A DNA stretch of 64,000 nucleotides, from contig CAZBLE010000004.1 in the NCBI GenBank assembly GCA_964492735.1, positions 1-64,000 of the forward strand. The letters are read 5' to 3'. Numbering within the stretch: the stretch's first letter is position 1; each line of letters opens with the position of its first letter. Under the pieces are notes generated by a model, which was not told where the DNA came from, searched no databases, and saw only the letters and a list, made by a program, of their open reading frames with translations. Source of the DNA: CALKUP01 sp964492735. Lineage in GTDB: Bacteria; Patescibacteriota; Patescibacteriia; UBA9570; XYC2-FULL-38-9. The position numbers and the translations under genes are program-made. Of the stretch, positions 1 through 7,201 are shown piece after piece.

Positions 1-336
1 TTCACGGGCTCGAACACCGATCGGAACAAGGGGCTGCTTCGGCGACTCAACGATGTGACCGCTCCGGCTCGTACCGGACGCTACGTCTGCAGTCTCGCGC
101 GTGCAACACCGGACGGCACGATCATCCACAACAACGAAGGTGAGTGCGAGGTCCGGATTACGCTCGAGCCGCGCGGCGAGCAGGGCTTCGCGTACGACCC
201 GATCACTGCCCCCTGTGGAGGCAACGGAGATACCTTCGGCCAAATGCCGCCGATGAAGAAGGCGGAGTACAGCCACCGCGGACGGGCCCTTCGAGCGTTC
301 ACCGAGGCGCTGCCCAAGTTGCAGCTCACGAGCTGA
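1..336 (+). CDS. rdgB: XTP/dITP diphosphatase (RdgB/HAM1), C-terminal part
   Basis: The frame is open from base 1 to a TGA at 336, so only the last 111 residues are present. The protein carries the RdgB/HAM1 C-terminal signatures: the YVCSLARATPDG stretch, GECEVRITLEPRG, the GFAYDP substrate-loop region and the SHRGRAL block just before the C-terminus. The family hydrolyses non-canonical purine nucleoside triphosphates (ITP, XTP, dITP) to monophosphates and pyrophosphate in the cytoplasm. Base composition is strongly GC-rich and codon use differs from everything between 0.42 and 43 kb. The change to AT-richer sequence occurs somewhere in 337-421, where no gene is seen. The family call is firm. 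That it belongs to the same genome as the rest is doubtful: a chimeric contig end or a transferred segment are both possible. Confidence 0.85.
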   Translation, partial: FTGSNTDRNKGLLRRLNDVTAPARTGRYVCSLARATPDGTIIHNNEGECEVRITLEPRGEQGFAYDPITAPCGGNGDTFGQMPPMKKAEYSHRGRALRAFTEALPKLQLTS

Positions 337-421
337 CAACTCGCACGCATCAACGCCGCTCTCTCCAACTGCTCTTTCCGCGGCTGCATGAAATTCACAC
401 CTTCATCAGCCGCACCTTTGT

Positions 422-1636
422 CTATTTAAACACAGATCCCTTCGCAACAATTCCATTCTCCCCTTGCTCGACAATCATACTCGACAAATCACGCACACTT
501 CCAACCGAACCAATACCACGATTCACCAAATCAACAACGTGCGGCTCACCACTTGCACCCAGCTCAATCACCACTGCCATTGTTCCGTCCGCAAAAAATA
601 CAATATCCCCTGGTCGATACCCAACACGCACAAGACCCTCCCCTTCAACCAGCGTGCCAGAATGACGCAAGAAATTTTGAATATTTGCCGGTGTATATGC
701 AAATGACTCCGCAGATGAATCACCAGTATATCCATCTGGTGCAACACCTGCATCTCGATGCACTTCTTGGTCAAGAAAAATACCAAAGCTACGAAACACT
801 CGCCATGGCATTTCAGAATTCGCCACTAATCCCATCTTTTGCATAATACGCAAGGGCCGACCTTCACTCACATCATAATAGACACGATTCATCGCCCCAC
901 CCGCTGTTCGCAATTCCACTAAATTATCAATTCCATCACCATCTGAATCATTGTCAGCGATATTTCGCTTACCGTCGCCGTCCATATCTTCATCAAGATA
1001 ATTCACAACACCATCAAGATCTGCGTCATCATATTGCAACATTGCAGGTCCTCGATATGCATGCGCATTGAGCTGTAGCAATACTCCTGCTCCAATCACA
1101 AACAACACAACAACGAATAGAGTGAGTACTCGATGGTAATACTCGTTCACAAATTCTCGCACCAAAAAAATCAAAAACCAACTAATGAAAATTCCTTCAA
1201 TCAAAAAATTAATCAGCAGCAATCGATCATTGATAAACAACACGCCCAAATCACTGAGTCCAAAATACCGTTCATTAAATGGATAGAACATCCGCACATT
1301 TGATGCAATCATGTCTGTGCATAAATGCGTCACCACACCAAAGAAAAACGTTGTCACAAGCGCAAACCAATACGACCGCCGGAGTATGTACAACGCAATG
1401 CTCACGACAGCCCACAACAGAATATAGATCGGTAACGTATGTGTAATCAACGACCGATGTGCGACAGAACCATCAATAAAATAGACATACAAAAAATCGA
1501 TGTCTGGAAAAATACCGCCGATAAATCCAGCGAGCAACAACCAACGAAGCTGGGCACGCGTTACATTTAAAAAATCAAATACTCGCCAAGTTCCTCGTGC
1601 GGCAAGTGCTCCTAATGGTCCGTGGGCAAAAATCAT
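422..1636 (-). CDS. DUF457-type membrane hydrolase fused to calcium-binding repeats and a DUF1287-like domain
   Basis: A 404-residue protein. I chose the ATG at 1636 because it begins the family-typical MIFAHGPLG; an upstream in-frame start would run into the preceding gene. Residues 1 to about 190 look like the DUF457/YdjM family of membrane-bound metal-dependent hydrolases: H5, FPDID (D45, D47), H60, THT (H66) and HLCTD (H104, D108) are spread between membrane helices. Residues about 200-240 contain DxDxDG-type acidic repeats resembling thrombospondin type 3 calcium-binding repeats. The C-terminal 140 residues contain a YRPGDIVFF stretch and an upstream partner region resembling DUF1287 (NlpC/P60-like). 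The gene lies 7 bp downstream of the GT39-like gene, so it is probably the last gene of that transcription unit. The combination is unusual. The substrate is unknown, and the C-terminal assignment is inference from motifs. Confidence 0.65.
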   Translation of the reverse strand: MIFAHGPLGALAARGTWRVFDFLNVTRAQLRWLLLAGFIGGIFPDIDFLYVYFIDGSVAHRSLITHTLPIYILLWAVVSIALYILRRSYWFALVTTFFFGVVTHLCTDMIASNVRMFYPFNERYFGLSDLGVLFINDRLLLINFLIEGIFISWFLIFLVREFVNEYYHRVLTLFVVVLFVIGAGVLLQLNAHAYRGPAMLQYDDADLDGVVNYLDEDMDGDGKRNIADNDSDGDGIDNLVELRTAGGAMNRVYYDVSEGRPLRIMQKMGLVANSEMPWRVFRSFGIFLDQEVHRDAGVAPDGYTGDSSAESFAYTPANIQNFLRHSGTLVEGEGLVRVGYRPGDIVFFADGTMAVVIELGASGEPHVVDLVNRGIGSVGSVRDLSSMIVEQGENGIVAKGSVFK

Positions 1637-1643
1637 ACAGGTA

Positions 1644-3317
1644 TTATTTAATAGAATAGAGTTCGAGTGTGGGGCCAATGATGCATGTTTGTTGAATAGC
1701 ACCAAAGCCATTTGTATACAACCAACGATAGAACTCAATATCATTCATTGTCTTTCCTGACTCACTGCAATCACCCGTCACCCTTTTCAGTGATTGTTTT
1801 TCTTTCTGCAGTGTTGTTATGTATTCAAGAATATTTGGGTACAAATCTGGCTGGGCAATTGCACCATTGTAGATCTCTGGACGAATAATAACATAATCTA
1901 CGCCTTCTGCTTGATGCTGCGCGACTGTTTTATTATAGAGCGGTAAGCGTTTTTCAAAAATATGCCAACCACCTTCTGTGTTCATGTAATAAAAATCTGA
2001 ATACACCTTACTGTCACTTGGGAGGGTTTCTCGAACAAATCGAGACATAACAAGTGACGTATTTGGGTATGCAAGCGTCGACACCTTCACATATGACCAC
2101 GTAACTTGAGGAAAGATTGCAATGCTAATCAAGCAGAGTATAAGTACTGTGCGAATATGCTTTGAGGAAATAATCCGCTGTAGCGCATCATGTAAATGAA
2201 CCACCCCAACGCCAGCGGCAACTGCAATAAAAGGCGTGAATGGCACTCCCCAACGACTCCAATGTAATTTTAATACTGAAAGGAACAATAAGATGCTGAC
2301 GTAAAAAATAACCACAAGGCGCATGTTCTTTTTCTCTTCCGTATTCCGCATAAAAAATACAGACAGCAGCGTGCCGTAACCAATGAGTCCAATAACAGAA
2401 CCATTCCAAGAAAAAACCTGCGCAAGATAATAGAAGGCATTACGAAAAAATACAAAATGCTTTCCACCCCAATCAACTCCCAAGCGAGCACCTTCAGCTT
2501 CAATGACAATATCTTGATATACAGATTTTGCATCAACAATAAAAAATGGATTCCAGAAAAGGTGACATATAAATGTTGCTGCGAATGCAACGGCAATTAT
2601 TTTACTTCCTTGCCAAATGGACTCTTTTTTATTTGAAGAGCTAATAACATGCTCAATAACAACAACTAATAAGGGGACGGCAGCAACAGCGGCGGTATAC
2701 TTTGTTGCTACACCAAACCCAATAAGCAATCCATTCGCAATTGCATACATCCATATCTGTCGGATATTTTTTTTATCTATTGCACGACGCAAATACACAC
2801 TACATAGCACAACTCCCACAAAAACCGCTGCCATGGGACTGTCCGGAGTTCCGAAATGTGCATGCAAAATTGAAAGGTAGCTGACACTAAAAAACAACGC
2901 TGCAATGAGACCACTCCATGCATTTTTTAATTCACGTCCTAATAGAAAAACCAAAAAAATGGTTATGATACTAAAAAATGCAGAAATAATATGTGAAAGA
3001 GTGTTATATGTTTCTGGTTGCAATCGATACCATTCAATTGCTGTGTGTTTTATATCTGAATGACGATTCAAATATGTTGTTTGTATTTTATATGGCACTG
3101 CATTCAGGCGCATCAATGACTGCCCTGGCCAGTTATACCAATTGATATGATACTCCCCACTTGCTATTTGAGCCGCTCTTTTATTTACATTTGGCTCGTC
3201 CACATTTTTTGCATACTGCGTATTCAAGATACGCAACCAAGATCCGAATACAAGAATACCGATCAATAACACTATAATGAGTAATCGTTTTTTATCTCTC
3301 AAAAAAGAATTCAACAT
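1644..3317 (-). CDS. GT39-like multi-membrane-spanning glycosyltransferase (copy A)
   Basis: A 557-residue membrane protein with an N-terminal anchor, then an acidic loop (YAKNVDEPNV) where GT-C glycosyltransferases carry their catalytic Asp/Glu, and about ten further hydrophobic helices. The HAHFGTPDS motif in the third loop is typical of the PMT/ArnT-like group. Such enzymes transfer a sugar from a polyprenyl-phosphate donor to an acceptor on the outer face of the membrane. The last 130 residues form a soluble domain. It is a close paralogue of the next gene upstream (3323-4984), with the same length, the same motifs and a near-identical C-terminal ending (LELYSIK), so it arose by tandem duplication. 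The two genes are 5 bp apart and likely co-transcribed. Donor and acceptor cannot be told from sequence. Confidence 0.75.
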   Translation of the reverse strand: MLNSFLRDKKRLLIIVLLIGILVFGSWLRILNTQYAKNVDEPNVNKRAAQIASGEYHINWYNWPGQSLMRLNAVPYKIQTTYLNRHSDIKHTAIEWYRLQPETYNTLSHIISAFFSIITIFLVFLLGRELKNAWSGLIAALFFSVSYLSILHAHFGTPDSPMAAVFVGVVLCSVYLRRAIDKKNIRQIWMYAIANGLLIGFGVATKYTAAVAAVPLLVVVIEHVISSSNKKESIWQGSKIIAVAFAATFICHLFWNPFFIVDAKSVYQDIVIEAEGARLGVDWGGKHFVFFRNAFYYLAQVFSWNGSVIGLIGYGTLLSVFFMRNTEEKKNMRLVVIFYVSILLFLSVLKLHWSRWGVPFTPFIAVAAGVGVVHLHDALQRIISSKHIRTVLILCLISIAIFPQVTWSYVKVSTLAYPNTSLVMSRFVRETLPSDSKVYSDFYYMNTEGGWHIFEKRLPLYNKTVAQHQAEGVDYVIIRPEIYNGAIAQPDLYPNILEYITTLQKEKQSLKRVTGDCSESGKTMNDIEFYRWLYTNGFGAIQQTCIIGPTLELYSIK

Positions 3318-3322
3318 ATGTA

Positions 3323-4984
3323 TTATTTAATGGAATAGAGCTCCAGTGAGGTACCAAGAACACATGGCTCTTGCATTGCTGAAAAACCGTGTCGATAGAT
3401 CCATTGATACACCTCAATATCATTCAATGCCTCAACTCGTGCGCCGCAATTTTTCTTGACCTCAATGAGCGGGTCACCAGTTGCTCGAAGGCTATCAATA
3501 TATGCAATCATTGATTGATAGAGCTCTGGCTGACGAACAGCTCGTTGATACCGATCTGGACGAATCACGACATAGTCGACACCGGCAGCGCGTTGCTCTG
3601 AAAGTGTTTGTCCGTATACAGTAATACGCTTTTGGTCCACAGTCCAGGCATCTCCTGGTGCGAGATAATAGGTATCTGCGACGATCGTGCTTCCTTCTGG
3701 AATCTGCTGTTGAACGTATTCTGACAAGACGGCGTCTGTGTCTTTATAGGACAACATGCGTGTATTTTGTACTGACCACGCTAGTTGCGGGAAGGTGCAC
3801 ACAGACACGAGTACAACGCTCATAGCAAGGCGCAACAACGGGATTGTAGTTAGTCGACATAGAAGTCGGTAACAATGTGCCACGGCGATTCCGGCAGCAA
3901 CGGCAACAAGCGGTGTCAGTGGCAAACCCCAACGACTCCAATGTAACTTCAAGGCTGATAAAAATAAAATAATACTCAAACTATAGAGAGAAAGAATGAG
4001 AAACTCTGATTTTTTTTCTTTTAGAAAAAAATACCCAGCGACAAGCGTTGCGTATGCAAACAATGTAATCAGCAATCCACTCCAAGAAAATAATTGCGTT
4101 GCATAAAAAAAGAAATTACGAAAAAAGACAAACCCCTTCCCTCCCCAATCAACGCCAATGCGATTCCCAGCCGCTTCTTGCGCAACATCACGCAGAATGA
4201 GTCGAATATCAAACAGAAAAAATGGATTCCACAATAGATGCATAATGAATGCTGCAATCAAAGCGAAGAAAAGCACTCTCGCTGAAATGCGTATTCCTTT
4301 TTGATAGTCCTTTTTATGCGCCCACACATACTCACCAACAACAAGTAGAAGTGGAACGACCGTGATCGCTGCGGTATATTTTGTTGCAAAACCAAACCCA
4401 ACACAGGCACCGGTAATCACTGCATACCGCCATGCCTTTCTCTGATCTTGTGCATACAACGCTTGGCGCAATAGCACGCTTCCAAGCACTGTTGCCGTAA
4501 CCATTGCCGTGACAATACTATCTGGACTTCCAAAATGCGCGTGCAACACCGATAAGTAACTGACGCTAAAAAATAACGCTCCAGCGAGCCCAGCCCAATC
4601 ATTATAGAGAGTGCGACCAAGTGCAAATACAAGAATAATTGTCAGAGTGCTAAAGAGCGCAGAAAAAATATGAGAAATTGTATTGTACTGCTCTGGTTGC
4701 AGTGCATACCACTCAACCGTTGAACGCTGCTCTCCCGTTTTGCGATTTAAATATTCTGTTCGAATTTTGTACGGAACAGCATTGAGACGCATGAGCGACT
4801 GCCCTGGCCAGTTGTACCAACGAATATGCAAATGCCCGGATGCAATTTCTGCTGCACGAGAATTGACATTCGGTTCGTCTACATTTTTTGCATATTGCGT
4901 ATTGAAGACACGAATCCACAAACCAAAAACCACAATACAGCTTAGCAAAAAAAAGACGGCCAATTGTCGTTTATGGGCCAGCAT
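3323..4984 (-). CDS. GT39-like multi-membrane-spanning glycosyltransferase (copy B)
   Basis: Paralogue of the downstream gene, sharing NTQYAKNVDEPNV near the N-terminus, NWPGQSLMRLNAVPYKI in the first outer loop, HAHFGSPDS, FATKYTAA and the LELYSIK ending. The frame is also open to an ATG at 5017, inside the HIT gene. I prefer the ATG at 4984 because it aligns with the start of copy A; the longer form would be 564 residues. The predicted role is the same: sugar transfer from a lipid-phosphate donor on the outer face of the membrane. With the chosen start the gene lies 16 bp after the HIT gene. Why two copies are kept is not visible; divergence is spread along the whole protein, suggesting an old duplication and possibly different sugar specificity. 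Confidence 0.75.
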   Translation of the reverse strand: MLAHKRQLAVFFLLSCIVVFGLWIRVFNTQYAKNVDEPNVNSRAAEIASGHLHIRWYNWPGQSLMRLNAVPYKIRTEYLNRKTGEQRSTVEWYALQPEQYNTISHIFSALFSTLTIILVFALGRTLYNDWAGLAGALFFSVSYLSVLHAHFGSPDSIVTAMVTATVLGSVLLRQALYAQDQRKAWRYAVITGACVGFGFATKYTAAITVVPLLLVVGEYVWAHKKDYQKGIRISARVLFFALIAAFIMHLLWNPFFLFDIRLILRDVAQEAAGNRIGVDWGGKGFVFFRNFFFYATQLFSWSGLLITLFAYATLVAGYFFLKEKKSEFLILSLYSLSIILFLSALKLHWSRWGLPLTPLVAVAAGIAVAHCYRLLCRLTTIPLLRLAMSVVLVSVCTFPQLAWSVQNTRMLSYKDTDAVLSEYVQQQIPEGSTIVADTYYLAPGDAWTVDQKRITVYGQTLSEQRAAGVDYVVIRPDRYQRAVRQPELYQSMIAYIDSLRATGDPLIEVKKNCGARVEALNDIEVYQWIYRHGFSAMQEPCVLGTSLELYSIK

Positions 4985-5000
4985 GTTCACAGAGCGTAGC

Positions 5001-5582
5001 TTATGCAGCAACATCATCTTGTGGAAGTTGCATCAAATTTTTTAAATCAGTGACATGTGCCGCAATAGCAACATCATCCATCTCTTGCTGGCTTGCAACC
5101 AATACAGCACCTACTTGCTCAAACGTTGCATCCTGCGTCTGTCGAGGAACAATATGAATTTCTAAATGATCATTATTTGCTACCTCAGGAGTGCCGTCGC
5201 TCATCACTAATGAAAACCCGGGAGCATTTGTTTGACGCATTGCAATAAATGACACTTTTTTAATCAAATATCCAAATTCTTCCAACTGATCTAAGTCAAA
5301 GCCATAAAAATGTGGGTCGTGGTTTTTTGGAATAATAATCACGTGACCTTTCGCAAGAGGCTTGCGACTTACAACAACACGAAACAATTTTGTTTCATAA
5401 AACTGCTCAAGTGGAGCTTGTGCTGCATCAGCACAATAACGACACTCAGTCGCTTCAGGCACTGGCGCTTGCGGCGGTGTATCAGCAGAAGGCATTGCCG
5501 GTGATTTCTGCGCGACTGGCTCTGGCACAGCTGGAGCAGGGCTCACATCTGTATTCGGCACAAATGTTGGTTGGTCAGACAT
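5001..5582 (-). CDS. HIT-family protein with altered catalytic triad
   Basis: A 193-residue protein. The first 45 residues are Pro/Ala-rich and low-complexity. They are followed by a CRYC pair, like the zinc-site half found in many HIT proteins, and then a HIT domain with PLAKGHVIIIPKNH. HIT proteins are nucleotide hydrolases or transferases (Hint, Fhit, Ap4A types) that use a histidine triad HxHxH, whose middle His is the nucleophile. Here the triad reads HLEIHIVPR, with H139, E141 and H143, so the nucleophile position holds Glu. The fold assignment is good, but classical nucleotidyl-hydrolase activity is doubtful; it may bind nucleotides without cleaving, or use another mechanism. It is the first gene of the run that continues into the GT39 genes. 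Confidence 0.8.
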   Translation of the reverse strand: MSDQPTFVPNTDVSPAPAVPEPVAQKSPAMPSADTPPQAPVPEATECRYCADAAQAPLEQFYETKLFRVVVSRKPLAKGHVIIIPKNHDPHFYGFDLDQLEEFGYLIKKVSFIAMRQTNAPGFSLVMSDGTPEVANNDHLEIHIVPRQTQDATFEQVGAVLVASQQEMDDVAIAAHVTDLKNLMQLPQDDVAA

Positions 5583-5619
5583 GCAAATAGTATAGCAAAA
5601 AGACGCTCAAAATAAAACT

Positions 5620-5653
5620 CTAGAAAAAGAAAAGAGCGCTATTTGCGCTCTTT
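5620..5653 (-). terminator. Intrinsic terminator overlapping the end of rpmG
   Basis: Arms AAAGAGCGC (5631-5639) and GCGCTCTTT (5645-5653) pair perfectly around a 5-base loop. On the minus strand the hairpin is followed by a T-rich stretch (TTCTTTTTC). The stem includes the last codons of rpmG, so it would end the tRNA-Tyr/tRNA-Thr/rpmG transcript right at the stop codon. Confidence 0.75.
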
Positions 5654-5797
5654 GTGGTTTGTATGCTTTTTACATCGACTGCAGAATTTGCTTTTTTCGA
5701 GACGAACGCCACGAAATTTTTTCACATTCTTGTTTTCGTGATAGTTGATCTCGTCGCAGACTTCGCAAGCGAGTTTAATGAGGTTGTCCTGTGACAT
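5639..5797 (-). CDS. rpmG: 50S ribosomal protein L33
   Basis: A 52-residue protein beginning MSQDNLIKLACEVCDE, with the two Cys pairs of zinc-binding L33 (CEVC at 11-14 and CSRC at 39-42) and the conserved ending KKHTNHKERK. L33 sits near the E-site of the large subunit. There is no Shine-Dalgarno sequence before the ATG at 5797. It lies about 30 bp downstream of tRNA-Thr and is probably co-transcribed with the two tRNA genes from the promoter at 6018-6046, an arrangement common in bacteria, where rpmG often follows tRNA genes. secE and nusG, which often follow, are not here. Confidence 0.92.
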   Translation of the reverse strand: MSQDNLIKLACEVCDEINYHENKNVKKFRGVRLEKSKFCSRCKKHTNHKERK

Positions 5798-5829
5798 AAT
5801 TCGTAGTTAGAATAAGGGTTGCTTATTTT

Positions 5830-5905
5830 TGGAGCCACTTGTCGGGCTCGAACCGACGACCTACGGTTTACAAAACCGTTGCTCTACCAGCTGAGCTAAA
5901 GTGGC
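5830..5905 (-). tRNA. tRNA-Thr (anticodon TGT)
   Basis: A complete 76-base cloverleaf with acceptor stem GCCACTT/AAGTGGC, D-arm AGCTCAGCTGGTAGAGC, anticodon stem ACGGT/ACCGT with loop TTTGTAA giving anticodon TGT, T-arm with GTTCGAGCC, discriminator T and an encoded CCA end. It is transcribed together with the tRNA-Tyr just upstream (2 bp apart). Confidence 0.95.
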
Positions 5906-5907
5906 AC

Positions 5908-5992
5908 TGGTGGGCCGGGAGGGATTCGAACCCCCGAAGGCGGAGCCATCTGGTTTACAGCCAGACCCATTTGACCGCTTTGGTACCGACCC
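5908..5992 (-). tRNA. tRNA-Tyr (anticodon GTA)
   Basis: An 85-base class II tRNA. The acceptor stem is GGGTCGG/CCGGCCC with one G-T pair; the anticodon stem TCTGG/CCAGA encloses loop CTGTAAA giving GTA. A long variable arm (GGCTCCGCCTTC region) as expected for bacterial tRNA-Tyr follows, then a T-arm with GTTCGAATC, discriminator A and an encoded CCA. Confidence 0.95.
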
Positions 5993-6017
5993 GTATTTTT
6001 TTTAAAATAGCTGTCTG

Positions 6018-6046
6018 ACTATACAATATTCTTGTATTGGAGTCAA
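6018..6046 (-). promoter_or_regulatory. Sigma70-type promoter of the tRNA-Tyr/tRNA-Thr/rpmG unit
   Basis: On the minus strand: -35 TTGACT (6041-6046), a 17-base spacer and -10 TATAGT (6018-6023). The start would be near 6011, about 19 bases before the mature tRNA-Tyr end. The -35 box overlaps the stop codon of rlmN (6043-6045). Confidence 0.75.
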
Positions 6047-7137
6047 TTATTCTGCAGACTACTGCTCTGAATAGCCTGTTTCAGTGTGGTTTTCGCCTTT
6101 TCGGTCTTCATTGCTTGAACAACTAATTGTCCACATGCTGCTTCAATATCCAGCCCTTTTGAGTACCGAATCGTCGTCGCAATACCCCCTTCTTCACAGA
6201 CAGTTTGAAATGCCATGAGCTGCTCATGACGACTGCGATGCAAGTGCGTGCCTGTTGGATTCCATGGAATAAGATTCAACTTCACGCCGTGCTTAATGGC
6301 TGCAAATGCTTTTACAAGCGCTTTCGCCTCTGACAACATGTCGTTCACATTCTCAAGCATGACATACTCAATCGTAATATAATGGCGACGATTTCCTTTC
6401 TTTTCCGTATAGAGCTTCATCCAATCAACAATTTTTTGAATGGTCCATGCACGATGTGATGGTACAATTTTTGAACGAGTCTCATCTGTTCCTGCGTGCA
6501 AAGAAAACGCAATACGCGTATGTGGAAACTCGTCATCATTCAGCATTTTGTTGAGCGCCGCTGGAACTCCAACCGTTGAAACAGTAATGCGTGTTTCCCC
6601 AATTCCCATTTCATGAATCAAAATCCAAGCCGCGGTTTTCGCAGCTTCGTAATTTGCGAGCGGCTCTCCCATTCCCATGAACACAATATTGGAAATCTCT
6701 TCATCTGGTTGCGCGAATTTCCAAAAACGCACTTGGTCAATAATTTCATCAACCGTTAAATTCCGAATGAGCCCCATTGTGCCTGTCGCACAAAATGTAC
6801 ACGCCATTGCACAACCCACCTGTGAGCTAATGCAGAGCGTTCGTTTACCACGTGCATTTGGCATGAATACCGATTCAATTTTCGCATTGTCGTGCAATGT
6901 GAGCAGAGATTTTTTTGTCCCATCTTGTGGGGAGGTTGCAATCTTTGAAGGAATAACAGAAAGCCATTGAAATTCAGCGGCTAGTTTTTCTCGCAGCTCT
7001 TTTGAAATTGTTGTTACCAAGGGCCAATTTCCATCTCGATACCAACTCTCTCGAATTTGCGTAAAACGAAAATCCGGCTCGCCTTCTGCTTTAAGCCACT
7101 TTTGAATCTTTTCTAATTGTTCACCAAACTCCTTCAT
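6043..7137 (-). CDS. rlmN: Dual-specificity 23S rRNA/tRNA adenine-C2 methyltransferase RlmN
   Basis: A 364-residue radical SAM methyltransferase. It carries the 4Fe-4S ligand motif CAMACTFC (C109, C113, C116), the MGMGEPLANY motif, VSTVGVP and the C-terminal AACGQL, whose Cys (C335) corresponds to the resolving methyl-carrier Cys of the family. RlmN methylates A2503 of 23S rRNA and A37 of some tRNAs, aiding decoding fidelity. The length matches the usual 350-400 residues. The start at 7137 follows a promoter at 7149-7177 that leaves only a few leader bases. It ends in TGA, which supports the standard code. Confidence 0.95.
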   Translation of the reverse strand: MKEFGEQLEKIQKWLKAEGEPDFRFTQIRESWYRDGNWPLVTTISKELREKLAAEFQWLSVIPSKIATSPQDGTKKSLLTLHDNAKIESVFMPNARGKRTLCISSQVGCAMACTFCATGTMGLIRNLTVDEIIDQVRFWKFAQPDEEISNIVFMGMGEPLANYEAAKTAAWILIHEMGIGETRITVSTVGVPAALNKMLNDDEFPHTRIAFSLHAGTDETRSKIVPSHRAWTIQKIVDWMKLYTEKKGNRRHYITIEYVMLENVNDMLSEAKALVKAFAAIKHGVKLNLIPWNPTGTHLHRSRHEQLMAFQTVCEEGGIATTIRYSKGLDIEAACGQLVVQAMKTEKAKTTLKQAIQSSSLQNN

Positions 7138-7148
7138 ATATACACAGA

Positions 7149-7177
7149 GTTGTAGCAGTGTGCTACATGATTGTCAA
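7149..7177 (-). promoter_or_regulatory. Putative promoter of rlmN
   Basis: On the minus strand: TTGACA (7172-7177), a 17-base spacer and TACAAC (7149-7154). The predicted start is within about 5 bases of the ATG at 7137, so the mRNA would be nearly leaderless, consistent with the absence of a Shine-Dalgarno sequence. Confidence 0.55.
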
Positions 7178-7201
7178 AGGAGCTTTTGATTATCAAGAGT
7201 C

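Noticed and set aside
81..398. Minus-strand frame of 105 codons opposite rdgB
   Set aside because: Shadow of the RdgB frame; no family sequence and no start signal.
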